From Desulfurobacterium sp. (lineage in GTDB: Bacteria; Aquificota; Aquificia; Desulfurobacteriales; Desulfurobacteriaceae): DNA of 30,505 nucleotides. The DNA lies in the NCBI GenBank assembly GCA_026988135.1, contig JALSLT010000111.1, forward strand, positions 1 through 30,505, given 5' to 3'. Position numbers and translations under genes: made by a program. Each line of letters begins with the position of its first letter. Position 1 is the first letter of the stretch. The notes below the pieces were generated by a model. The model did no database searches. It saw nothing but the letters and a program-made list of their open reading frames with translations, and was not told the origin of the DNA. Below are positions 16,842-25,161 of this stretch, piece by piece.

Positions 16842-18044
16842 CTATAAATTGAATTCCAGTTCAGGAGGGATGAACAGTATCGTCTTTTTTACTTTTCTTG
16901 AAAGGGATTTTAAGGCATCTGTTGGAGCGATGTTTGAAACCTCTTCTATTCTGTTTTCATTCATCTTTACGAGAATTGCATCCAGTTTTTTCGGCGAATA
17001 GTAAGAATAAGCTACTTTTGCCGGTTCTATAAGTGCCATGTAGTAATCGGGGTCGTATCCCTGTTTTATAAGTTGTTCTTTCGAGTCAAGGACTATTTGA
17101 GGACTTTCTATCTCTATAGGCTTAAAAAATTGCCTTTTTACAAACCTTGTGCTTAGGTCTTTAAGCACGGTGTCGCTGGAAAGGGTAAACTGGTAAACGG
17201 AGGAGATTATTGAAGCGTCTGTTAAAAGGAAAAACTTTTCAACATCTTTATTTATAATGGTTTCTTTGAGTAGTGAATCCATTTCAACATCGTTGTTTCC
17301 AAGAAGGAGAAATCTTAACCTTTTCAGCATCTTTTGAAGGAGAACCTGTGCAGAGATATTTACAGGATGAAAGTAAACTGCCCAATACATCTGATATCTT
17401 GACATAACATATGACTCAAGGGCATTAAAACCTTTAAAATTCCAGGCGAGATTGTCTTCATGAAGGTCAATTGATGCAAGAATTCTGTTAACGTCAACTT
17501 TACCGAAACTGACACCTGTATAAAAAGCATCTCTTCTTAAATAATCCAGTCTGTCACAGTCAAGCTGGCTTGAGATAAGCTGATGGGCAAACGGAAGAGG
17601 GAAGTTTTTCTCTATTATTTTTCTAACATTTCCTACTGTGCTTTCATCAATTATTTTTTGATTTTTAAGAAGTTTAAGAGCCCTAATTGTTAGGTCTTCA
17701 TGCTTATAAGGGACTATGCTGTTCTCAAGTGCATGTGAAAATGGTGAATGTCCGAGATCATGAGTTAAAGCGGCTATCGAAACGCAAAATTTTACTTCTT
17801 TATCAAAGGAAAATCCCCTTTTTTCAAGGAAGCTAAAAGCTTTTTGAACAAGCCAGTAAACTCCGAGGGAGTGTTGAAACCTTGTATGTTCCGCTCCGGG
17901 ATATACAAAATAGCAGGGGCCAAGCTGCCTGATATATCTTAATCGCTGCATTAGTGTAGAATTTATTATTTTCTCTTCGGTACTACCTCTCCCAACCATT
18001 ACGAATTCATCATAAACAGGGTCCATAAAAAGTTTATATTTCAT
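16842..18044 (-). CDS. HD-domain phosphohydrolase (dNTPase/SAMHD1-like family)
   Basis: This 400-aa cytoplasmic protein starts at ATG 18044 with AGGAG upstream. Its N-terminus (KLFMDPVYDEF) and the RLRYIRQLG segment are typical of this family. The metal-binding HD signature is complete: His58 in HTRFQHSLGV, His95-Asp96 in THDLGHSPFSHALE, and a later aspartate in the QLDCDRLDYLRRDAFYTGV segment. Relatives such as YwfO and SAMHD1 remove triphosphate from dNTPs, often under nucleotide control; others in the group have undefined substrates. No C-terminal regulatory domain is recognised. It is transcribed divergently from the phosphohexomutase gene. An apparently empty ~135-nt stretch separates its 3' end from the phosphoesterase terminator. 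Confidence 0.88.
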   Translation of the reverse strand: MKYKLFMDPVYDEFVMVGRGSTEEKIINSTLMQRLRYIRQLGPCYFVYPGAEHTRFQHSLGVYWLVQKAFSFLEKRGFSFDKEVKFCVSIAALTHDLGHSPFSHALENSIVPYKHEDLTIRALKLLKNQKIIDESTVGNVRKIIEKNFPLPFAHQLISSQLDCDRLDYLRRDAFYTGVSFGKVDVNRILASIDLHEDNLAWNFKGFNALESYVMSRYQMYWAVYFHPVNISAQVLLQKMLKRLRFLLLGNNDVEMDSLLKETIINKDVEKFFLLTDASIISSVYQFTLSSDTVLKDLSTRFVKRQFFKPIEIESPQIVLDSKEQLIKQGYDPDYYMALIEPAKVAYSYYSPKKLDAILVKMNENRIEEVSNIAPTDALKSLSRKVKKTILFIPPELEFNL

Positions 18045-18088
18045 TTTTCTCCTGTAAAAATGTTTGTTTGTAAAGCATAATTTTCAAA

Positions 18089-18097
18089 ATTCTACCA
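18089..18097 (-). promoter_or_regulatory. Possible extended -10 promoter for the HD phosphohydrolase
   Basis: On the minus strand this reads TGGTAGAAT, a TGn-extended -10 element about 45 nt before the start codon. No convincing -35 is visible. Confidence 0.3.
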
Positions 18098-18119
18098 TAT
18101 AAATTTTTGCTTTCTTTAG

Positions 18120-18125
18120 TATAAT
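18120..18125 (+). promoter_or_regulatory. Possible -10 box for the phosphohexomutase
   Basis: A perfect TATAAT lies 30 nt upstream of the GTG start in the divergent gap. The expected -35 region (around 18097-18102) does not match the consensus, so the site is tentative. Confidence 0.35.
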
Positions 18126-18155
18126 CTAAACTACTTTTAACTTTTGGAGGGAAAA

Positions 18156-19541
18156 GTGGCTATAAGGTTTGGAACTGATGGATGGAGAGGTGTTATTGCC
18201 GATGATTTTACATTTGAAAACTTAGAAAAAGTTACTCTTGCTCATGCTGAAGTGTTAAAAGAAGATGGAGCTAAGAGAATTGTTGTCGGTTATGATATGA
18301 GATTTCTTTCTCCGGAATTTGGAAAATTTGTTGCTGAACTTCTTTCCGGATGGGGATTTGAAGTTTCTATTTCAGAAACATTTTCACCCACACCGGCTGT
18401 TTCTTATGCGACCAAATATCTTGGGTTTGATAACGGTATAGTTATTACAGCCTCCCATAACTATGGAAAGTATAATGGTTACAAAGTGAAAGAAGATTTT
18501 GGTGGAGCGGCAAGGACTGTTTATGTGAAGCGGATAGAGGAAAAGCTAAAAGAGGTGGATAAAAAAAGCGGCAGTAAAGGAGAAATAAACCTTCTTGATA
18601 TTAACACGCCTTATATCGAAGGAGTTAGAAGCCAGCTTAATCTTTCTCTTTTTAAAGAAAAAGAGGTAAAAATCGTTCATGATGCGATGTTCGGTGCTCA
18701 ACAGGGCTTCGTTTCAAAGACTTTGGAAGGAACAAAAGCTACTGTAACACAGATTCACAGTTACAGAGACCCTCTCTTTGACAATAAACATCCTGAACCT
18801 ATAGTTGAAAAAAATGTGAAAGAGCTTATGGAAAAGGTAAGAGCTACACAGAGTGATATAGGTATAGCTCATGATGGAGACGGGGATAGAGTTGGTATTG
18901 TGGATGAAAAAGGTGATTTTGTTAACTCTCAAATAGTTTACGCTCTGATTCTTCTTCATATTTTGAGAAATAAAGGTTTAAAGGGGGGCTGTGTTGTAAA
19001 AACGGTTTCAACCGGTTATCTTGTTGATAGAATCTGTAAAACTTTTGGAATAGAGCTTATTGAAACCCCTGTAGGGTTTAAAAATATTACAGAGGTTATG
19101 CTTGAGAAAAAGGTTCTTTTTGGTGGTGAAGAGAGTGGTGGTTATGCTCTTATAGATTATCTTCCGGAAAGGGACGGACTTTTGATGGGGCTTTATGTTG
19201 TTGAGAAGATGATTGTTGAAGATATAACTGTTTCTGAGATGGTTGAAGCTTTATTTGAGGAGTTCGGTTCCGCTTATTACAGAAGAACGGACCTTCCTGT
19301 TTCGGATAAAGAAAGGGAAGTCTTAAAAGGCCTTATGGTTTCTCCACCGGAAGAAATTGAAGGGAGGAAAGTTAAAAAATCTCTTACTATAGATGGTTTA
19401 AAACTTATCTTTGAAGATGATTCCTGGATTCTTTTCAGACCCTCAGGTACAGAACCTGTTTTTAGAACATATGCTGAAGCTTCATCTTTGGAGGAAGTGG
19501 AAAAACTTATAAATTTTGCGGTTAAATTGATAAAAAGATAA
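18156..19541 (+). CDS. Phosphoglucomutase/phosphomannomutase (alpha-D-phosphohexomutase family)
   Basis: I chose GTG 18156, giving 461 aa. It follows GGAGGG at a normal distance and starts the protein at AIRFGTDGWRG, the family N-terminus. An in-frame TTG at 18144 would place the ribosome binding site inside the gene. All four domains are represented: catalytic phosphoserine Ser100 in TASHN, the metal-binding loop Asp240/Asp242/Asp244 in DGDGDR, the sugar-recognition FGGEESGG, and the phosphate-binding RPSGTEP (from Arg428). The enzyme interconverts hexose 1- and 6-phosphates for envelope polysaccharide or glycogen metabolism. Glucose, mannose or glucosamine specificity cannot be decided from these motifs. 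Confidence 0.92.
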   Translation: MAIRFGTDGWRGVIADDFTFENLEKVTLAHAEVLKEDGAKRIVVGYDMRFLSPEFGKFVAELLSGWGFEVSISETFSPTPAVSYATKYLGFDNGIVITASHNYGKYNGYKVKEDFGGAARTVYVKRIEEKLKEVDKKSGSKGEINLLDINTPYIEGVRSQLNLSLFKEKEVKIVHDAMFGAQQGFVSKTLEGTKATVTQIHSYRDPLFDNKHPEPIVEKNVKELMEKVRATQSDIGIAHDGDGDRVGIVDEKGDFVNSQIVYALILLHILRNKGLKGGCVVKTVSTGYLVDRICKTFGIELIETPVGFKNITEVMLEKKVLFGGEESGGYALIDYLPERDGLLMGLYVVEKMIVEDITVSEMVEALFEEFGSAYYRRTDLPVSDKEREVLKGLMVSPPEEIEGRKVKKSLTIDGLKLIFEDDSWILFRPSGTEPVFRTYAEASSLEEVEKLINFAVKLIKR

Positions 19542-19560
19542 GGAGGGAATAAACCCTCCT
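19531..19560 (-). terminator. Terminator of the RND efflux operon (minus strand)
   Basis: AGGAGGG (19541-19547) and CCCTCCT (19554-19560) pair around a 6-nt loop. On the minus strand the stem is followed by TATCTTTTTA, a proper U-tract, whereas the plus-strand side lacks one. It sits between convergent genes and overlaps the stop codon of the phosphohexomutase, so it may also slow plus-strand transcription. Confidence 0.7.
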
Positions 19561-19567
19561 CCCTGAA

Positions 19568-22500
19568 TTAGTTTCTGTAAGTGTAAACAAATAGTAACGG
19601 AATGAATACAAGTGTTAGAAAGGTCCCTACGATAAGACCGCCAATTGCCACGGCCCCAAGAGGTGCCAGCCTTTCCAGTCCTATTGCGTTTCCCATGGCA
19701 ACCGGTAGCATTCCTGCGGTTGTTGCAAAGGCAGTCATAAGAACGGGACGAGTTCTTATTTTGATACTTTCTAAAATGGCCTCTTTCGGGGAAAGCCCTT
19801 TTTCTATTCCGTTAAGTGCGAAATCTATAAGTAAAATTGCGTTGTTAACGATAATACCGCTGAGCAAAACAAATCCCATCATTGCCGGCATTGAGATATG
19901 ATAGTCAAATATCAGTAAAGACCATGCAGCACCTATAAGTGTAAGAGGAATGGACACTATTATAAGCAGGGGTGCTTTTACGGAGTTAAACATAGGAACC
20001 AGGACAAAGAAGATAAGAAGAACCGCAAATCCTATAGCTTTTAGCATTCTTTTTGCAGAGTCGTTAAACTGTTTAACATCTCCGCTTTGTTCAAGTTTTA
20101 TATCGGGAGGTAACTTGTTCTCATACTCGTTCTGATACTTGTCAAATGCTTTGTCAAAGCTGTCCATTATATGTGTAATTGCAGCTTTTTCTCTAAATCC
20201 GTAAACATCGAGAGTATATTCAAGGCTTTCTCTTGTTATGACGTTAGGTTCATAAGTGGTCTCAACTTTTGCCACCGTTAAGAGGGGAATTTTTCCAAGT
20301 TTCGTTGATATGAGACTATTTTCTATAGTTTTTATGGAATCTCTATCGGTTTTATCTGTCCATACCAGGATTGAGAAATCCTTTGCGTTGACTACTGGGA
20401 ATGAAGAGGCTTTTATTCCTCTGAGTAGGGTTGTTAATTGCCCTGCTATCTCCTCAGGTGTAAGTCCGTAAATTTTTGCCTTCTCTTCGTTAACTTTTAA
20501 AACATAAACTTTTTTATTTTTGTTCCATGTTTTTGCAACGCAGGTTATTCCTTTTGTTTCGTAAATGGCTTTTTCAACGTATTTTCCGGCTTTTTCAAGA
20601 GAGTCAAAGTTTGAAGAGTATAAAGTAACGTCTATGTTTCCTTTAATACTTGAAAGGGCGGTTGCCCCGTAATCCGATACAGTAAATTGCTCAATGTTAG
20701 GTATTTTGGCTATTTTGCTTCTTATCTCTTTTTCGATTTCCCAAATACTCTTTTTCCGTCCGAATCTGTTTACGTAAGTTGCTGTTACGGATATAGAGTC
20801 TATTCCTCCGCCACTTCCGATGGAAAGAACACCGGCTTCGCTTCCCACTGATGAAGAAACCCTTATTACTTCTCCGCTTGAATAAATGGTTTTAAGTGTT
20901 TTTTTCAAAACCTCTTCACTATCTTTTAAAGTTAGGTTGGGATCAACGGTTATCCCGATTTTTACTATTCCCGTATCCATAGGGGGCATAAGTTCTTTTC
21001 CTACTATTGGCATGATTCCTTTTACGCTCATTACGAACAGGAGCAGTAAGGATACAAGATAACCTATAGCTATCATTTTATTTTCAAGTCCCTTTTCAAC
21101 AAGGGTGTGGAAAAACATTTTGAAAATGTTGTTTAGTTTAGATATTACTTTTTCAAAATATTCTTCCATTTTTAATATGATAGGATTTTTAATGGCTAAC
21201 AGTCTAAGAGACAGAAGAGGAACGGCGGTAATTGAGATTGCATAAGATGCTGCAAGGGCAAGTAGAAGAGTTCCGGCAAGTGGTCTGAAAATAGTTTGCG
21301 GATAATCTCCTACGAAAAGGATTGGAAAAAGGGCGGCCATAGTGGTTATTGTGCCTGCAAGGTCGGAAAACATAATTTCTTCTGTTCCTTCGACTACAGC
21401 TTTTCTGATCGGTTTTTTCAGCTCCTTGAAATGTCTTTCTATGTTTTCCATAACAACTACGGCGTCGTCAAGTAGAAGTCCAAGTGCCAGAATAATGGCA
21501 GTTAGTGTGACAACGTTAAATTCTATTCCCGTTATCCACATAAGTGCAACCGTGGAAGCGTAAACGAGAGGAATTGTGAATAGAACAACAAGTACTTGAC
21601 GAAAACTTGCCAAAAAGAAGAACACTACGATTGTGGACATTATTATCGCATCTCTAAGGGACTCAAACATGTTGGTGGTACTTTGCATTATTGTATCTTT
21701 TTGAGTATCTGTTATTTCAAATTTCAGAGCGGGGAATTCTTTTTCTATTTTTTTGATAGCTTTTTCTACGTTTTCAATGGTTTTTACGACGTCTGCATCG
21801 CTTTCTCTCTGAATAGCTAAAGCTACTGCAGGGTTGCTGTTTCCGTAGTAAAGTGCTGTATTTTCGTAGTGTCCGAAATAAACGTTTGCGAGATCTTTTA
21901 TTTTAAGAGAAGGTGTGACCGGGATATTTCTTATCTTCTCCAGTATGTCTCGTTTGCCTTTTATTTTAAGTAAGACTTTTGAGTAATTGTTTTCTACCGA
22001 GCCTATTGCAAAATCTTTGTTATGTTTTGATAGAGCGGCAATTATATTGGTTGTGGATAGATTATATTTGTCAAGGATTTTTTTGTTCGGTACTACCAGT
22101 ATGTCCTTTTTATAGCCTCCGAATATGTCAACATTTGCTACTCCGGGAATTTTTAAGAGAGTATCTCTTACTTTGTTTGCCGCCAGTTCCCTTACGTCTG
22201 TTAGCGGTAATTTTTTCGATGATACGGATATAGTTAGGACAGGTGCGGTTGTGCTGTCTATTCTGTAAATTTGAGGTTCTTTTATATCCTGAGGAAGGTC
22301 ACTTTTTATTTTTGATATCGCTTGGGTTACTTCGGTCGTCGCGGTTCCTATGTTCTTCCCGTAGTTAAATTCCGCGTGAATTACAGTTACTTCGTCTATC
22401 GTTGTGGAAAATACTCTTCGGATTTTGTTAATGGTATATAGTTCTCTCTCTACGGGGACAACGATATTTGAGGCTATCTCTTTTGCTGAAGCTCCCGGTT

Positions 22501-22645
22501 CTACAATTACAACCGCTACTTCCGGTCTGTTTGAGTCAGGGAACAATTTGCGATTTATGTTGTTATACCCGTAAATTCCCATAAAAAGAAACAGAGCAAG
22601 AAATGAAAATATAAAGTAAGGTCTTTTTAGCAGTGTTTTTATCAT
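19568..22645 (-). CDS. RND-family efflux pump, inner-membrane permease
   Basis: This 1025-aa protein has the standard length and layout of an AcrB/MexB-like transporter. It has an N-terminal membrane helix (residues ~10-30), a first periplasmic domain starting PDSNRPEVAVVIVEPGAS, a block of six helices, a second periplasmic domain, and six more helices. The paired aspartates of the proton relay are present in helix 4 (LGLLLDDAVVVMENIERH). The C-terminal half has the equivalent LLSGIIVNNAILLIDFA. By family knowledge it exports substrates with proton influx in a tripartite complex. HAE-type drug/amphiphile export seems more likely than metal export, but the substrate is unknown. The start codon overlaps the end of the adaptor gene by 4 nt (ATGA). 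Confidence 0.93.
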   Translation of the reverse strand: MIKTLLKRPYFIFSFLALFLFMGIYGYNNINRKLFPDSNRPEVAVVIVEPGASAKEIASNIVVPVERELYTINKIRRVFSTTIDEVTVIHAEFNYGKNIGTATTEVTQAISKIKSDLPQDIKEPQIYRIDSTTAPVLTISVSSKKLPLTDVRELAANKVRDTLLKIPGVANVDIFGGYKKDILVVPNKKILDKYNLSTTNIIAALSKHNKDFAIGSVENNYSKVLLKIKGKRDILEKIRNIPVTPSLKIKDLANVYFGHYENTALYYGNSNPAVALAIQRESDADVVKTIENVEKAIKKIEKEFPALKFEITDTQKDTIMQSTTNMFESLRDAIIMSTIVVFFFLASFRQVLVVLFTIPLVYASTVALMWITGIEFNVVTLTAIILALGLLLDDAVVVMENIERHFKELKKPIRKAVVEGTEEIMFSDLAGTITTMAALFPILFVGDYPQTIFRPLAGTLLLALAASYAISITAVPLLSLRLLAIKNPIILKMEEYFEKVISKLNNIFKMFFHTLVEKGLENKMIAIGYLVSLLLLFVMSVKGIMPIVGKELMPPMDTGIVKIGITVDPNLTLKDSEEVLKKTLKTIYSSGEVIRVSSSVGSEAGVLSIGSGGGIDSISVTATYVNRFGRKKSIWEIEKEIRSKIAKIPNIEQFTVSDYGATALSSIKGNIDVTLYSSNFDSLEKAGKYVEKAIYETKGITCVAKTWNKNKKVYVLKVNEEKAKIYGLTPEEIAGQLTTLLRGIKASSFPVVNAKDFSILVWTDKTDRDSIKTIENSLISTKLGKIPLLTVAKVETTYEPNVITRESLEYTLDVYGFREKAAITHIMDSFDKAFDKYQNEYENKLPPDIKLEQSGDVKQFNDSAKRMLKAIGFAVLLIFFVLVPMFNSVKAPLLIIVSIPLTLIGAAWSLLIFDYHISMPAMMGFVLLSGIIVNNAILLIDFALNGIEKGLSPKEAILESIKIRTRPVLMTAFATTAGMLPVAMGNAIGLERLAPLGAVAIGGLIVGTFLTLVFIPLLFVYTYRN

Positions 22646-23760
22646 TTTTCACCACCTGCTATAAGGTTTAAAAGTTTCGATTCGCTTCCTATTGCAATGG
22701 GTTGGTTTATGTTCTCTTTTATAACGGCTTTTTCTTCATCCGTTGCAAGGATAGTTACTTTTAGAAGAGTGAACCCTTTTTCTGTTTTTACGACGATATA
22801 ATTCCCGTTCTCTTTTTCGATTAGTGCATTTAGAGGGACTGTTGTGCCTGTTACTTTATTCTTTATTACTTTTAATGTAAGGAGAAGATTAGCAGGAATC
22901 TCTTTTTCAGGCCTAACTTCCGCAACAAAAAGGCCGTTTTTTGTTTCAGGATAGATTTTGGTTATCGTACCGTTCCCGTAACCTTTTATAATGACGTTCA
23001 TTCCCGGTTTTATGGAATTTTTTGAAGGGAATTGAAAGGTTATTTTACTTTTGCCGCTTAAGACAAACATTATCGGTTTGCCGGGAACTGCGAGGTCTCC
23101 TTTTTTAAGAAGGACGTTGCTAACTTTCCCGTTTGTTGATGATTTTATTGTTGTGTATCGTAAAAGACTTCTTTTCCCTTTTATAGCTTCTGTTACACTT
23201 TGGGCTTCTTTTTCTTTCGTTTCGATATTTTTTTCTATCGTTTTTATTTTAATCTTTTTTAGCTTCAGTTCGGTTTCCACTCCTTCGAGTTGCTCTTTGG
23301 ATGCTCCGCCAGCTTGATACAGGGCTTTTACTCTATTGTATCTATTTTCCGTGAAGGATAGTTCTGCTTTTGCCGCTTCGAGAGAAAGGGTTAAGGCTTC
23401 TATTCCTTTGTTTATGGCTTGTAGGTTTTTTTCAAGTTGTTTGATACCGCTCTCTATCTCTTTGGAATCTATAATAACCAGAGTTTCTCCTTTCTTAACA
23501 GTATCATCTTCCGATTTGGAAATTCGTTTTATATATCCGGATAGTTTCGTGGCTACGGCAATTTTTTTATTACTTTCTGCTTTTCCTGTAAATGTTTCGG
23601 TTTCAATTACAGTTTTTTTATCGGGAGATATTGTATTTATTGTTATATGCGGGACTGTGGGAGTAGAAGCACTTTCAACCGTTGCTTTTCTTTTTTTTAC
23701 AAGTTTTACTCCCGCAAATCCGAGAGCTATGATAATCGCTATTGTAATGATTTTTCTCAT
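22642..23760 (-). CDS. RND efflux periplasmic adaptor (membrane fusion protein)
   Basis: This 372-aa protein has an N-terminal membrane anchor (residues ~4-20) followed by a Thr/Ser/Pro-rich linker. The first half-lipoyl motif is GYIKRISKSEDDTVKKGETL. A long charged alpha-helical hairpin (about residues 100-190, heptad-like, EKNLQAINKGIEAL then KIKTIEKNIETKEKE) follows, then the second half-lipoyl segment with GKVSNVLLKKGDLAVPGKP and beta-barrel domains. Such proteins bridge the inner-membrane pump and the outer-membrane channel. It overlaps the outer-membrane gene by 1 nt (TAATG) and the pump gene by 4 nt, indicating tightly coupled translation of the trio. Confidence 0.92.
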   Translation of the reverse strand: MRKIITIAIIIALGFAGVKLVKKRKATVESASTPTVPHITINTISPDKKTVIETETFTGKAESNKKIAVATKLSGYIKRISKSEDDTVKKGETLVIIDSKEIESGIKQLEKNLQAINKGIEALTLSLEAAKAELSFTENRYNRVKALYQAGGASKEQLEGVETELKLKKIKIKTIEKNIETKEKEAQSVTEAIKGKRSLLRYTTIKSSTNGKVSNVLLKKGDLAVPGKPIMFVLSGKSKITFQFPSKNSIKPGMNVIIKGYGNGTITKIYPETKNGLFVAEVRPEKEIPANLLLTLKVIKNKVTGTTVPLNALIEKENGNYIVVKTEKGFTLLKVTILATDEEKAVIKENINQPIAIGSESKLLNLIAGGEK

Positions 23761-25007
23761 TATTTCACCTCGCCTTTTACGTATTTTAGATAATAGATTG
23801 AATCAAGCAACGAATATTTTGCCGTTATAAGTTTTGTTTGAGCGGTTACTGCTTTTGCTTCTGCGGTGAGAAGATCGTAGATTGTTCCGGTACCTGTCGA
23901 ATATCTTACTTTTTCTATTTTCTTTACTTTTTCCGTAAGTTGTTTTTCTTTTTCGGCACTTTTTATGGTTTCTTTTGCGGTTTCTATGTTGGTTAAAGCT
24001 TCTTTTAGGTCTTTGGCTACGGATAACTTTGTTTTTTCTATGTTTAGTCTTGAGATAATCAAACCTTCTTCGGCTTTTTCAACTTTCAGTTTTCTACTGC
24101 CGAAATCAAATAGGAGCCAGTTGAAGGATACTCCTACTTGCCATAACGTTTCTCGTTCACCGCCTCCGAAGTTGTTTCCATAATAACCCGATAGTTTGAT
24201 GGAGGGCAGATAGGTCGATTTGATTTTTTTTACTGTTTTTTCACTTTTTTTGAGGTTTAGTTTCGCTATCTCTATTCTCGGATTGTTGTTTGATTCAGGA
24301 GAGATGGGGTTGTTGTTTTGAGGCTCTATTTTTTCAATATTTTCATCAAGTTTTTCTTTGCCCAGGAGAAAGGCAAGAGTAGATTTGAGGATTTTAAGGT
24401 TTCCGTTAATAGTTTGAAGCTCCGATTTTGTTTTCTCTATTTCTGCTTCAACTTTCAGTTGGTCAATTTCAGGACGTTTGCCTACTTGTATTCCCGTATC
24501 TATGTCTTTTTTTAATGTTTTTAGAGCTTTCATGTATGAGAGGACAGCTTCTCTGTTTTCTTTCATAGACAATATTTTCAGAAAAATCGAACGTACATTG
24601 TAGGCTATCTGTGCTTTTGTCAGTGAGGTGTATTGTCCTGTTAATTTGTTATCTATCCGGGCTATTTTAACTTCCTCCCGTTGGGAAAACCCGGAAAAAA
24701 GTGTTACGGTATAAGATACTCCAAGGTTCGATATGTCTTTGTCGGTAACTACAGAAGGAGTTATTGGAGGGACTATAGGAGATAGAGTTCTCGGAATGTT
24801 ATAGTGTGTATAACCGCCGTTTAATATAAATTTTCCAAAGCGATTTCGTTTCTTTTCTTTCACCGTTAGTTTCGAGGTTCTTAATTTGGAGTTTAGCGAT
24901 TTTATATCCGGATTGTTTTTCAACGCTAATTCAACGGCTTTTTCTATTGTTAATCCGTAACTATTGAGGGGTATCAGCAGTATTGCTATTGCCGTTATCG
25001 TTTTCAA
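23760..25007 (-). CDS. TolC-family outer-membrane efflux protein
   Basis: This 415-aa protein starts at TTG 25007 on the minus strand, behind GGGAGG. A short signal peptide (MKTITAIAILLIPLNSYG) precedes the typical TolC opening LTIEKAVELALKNNPDIKSLNSKL. The sequence shows two structurally repeated halves rich in long amphipathic helices, the second starting near SNNNPRIEIAKLNLKKSEKTV. Beta-strand insertions around YTHYNIP...VSYTVTLFSGF and the matching GVSFNWLLFDFGSR would form the outer-membrane barrel. It is the first gene of the operon with the adaptor and pump. Confidence 0.92.
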   Translation of the reverse strand: MKTITAIAILLIPLNSYGLTIEKAVELALKNNPDIKSLNSKLRTSKLTVKEKKRNRFGKFILNGGYTHYNIPRTLSPIVPPITPSVVTDKDISNLGVSYTVTLFSGFSQREEVKIARIDNKLTGQYTSLTKAQIAYNVRSIFLKILSMKENREAVLSYMKALKTLKKDIDTGIQVGKRPEIDQLKVEAEIEKTKSELQTINGNLKILKSTLAFLLGKEKLDENIEKIEPQNNNPISPESNNNPRIEIAKLNLKKSEKTVKKIKSTYLPSIKLSGYYGNNFGGGERETLWQVGVSFNWLLFDFGSRKLKVEKAEEGLIISRLNIEKTKLSVAKDLKEALTNIETAKETIKSAEKEKQLTEKVKKIEKVRYSTGTGTIYDLLTAEAKAVTAQTKLITAKYSLLDSIYYLKYVKGEVK

Positions 25008-25052
25008 AGGTTCCTCCCTAATTAAACTATGTGAGTTTGAAATTTTAGAGTT

Positions 25053-25081
25053 TTTTTAGATTTTTCATTGATTTTGCTCAA
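25053..25081 (-). promoter_or_regulatory. Candidate promoter of the efflux operon
   Basis: On the minus strand, TTGAGC and TAAAAA lie 17 nt apart, about 45 nt before the TolC-like start codon. Each element matches the consensus at four of six positions in AT-rich DNA. It is divergent from the ankyrin-gene promoter a few bases away. Confidence 0.35.
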
Positions 25082-25097
25082 TAAAAGACAGTAGAAC

Positions 25098-25126
25098 TTG
25101 ACATGGTGTGAGGCTTAGATTATTCT
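25098..25126 (+). promoter_or_regulatory. Promoter of the ankyrin-repeat gene
   Basis: A perfect TTGACA (25098-25103) and TATTCT (25121-25126) are separated by 17 nt. Transcription would start near 25133, downstream of the possible TTG start at 25129. This supports the ATG at 25162 as the true start. Confidence 0.7.
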
Positions 25127-25161
25127 AATTGAAAATACTTTGCATTTTCAGGAGTTTGGAT

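Noticed and set aside
25129..25161. TTG 25129 as start of the ankyrin gene.
   Set aside because: It lies upstream of the expected transcription start of the TTGACA-N17-TATTCT promoter. ATG 25162 has a proper ribosome binding site and gives a clean signal peptide.
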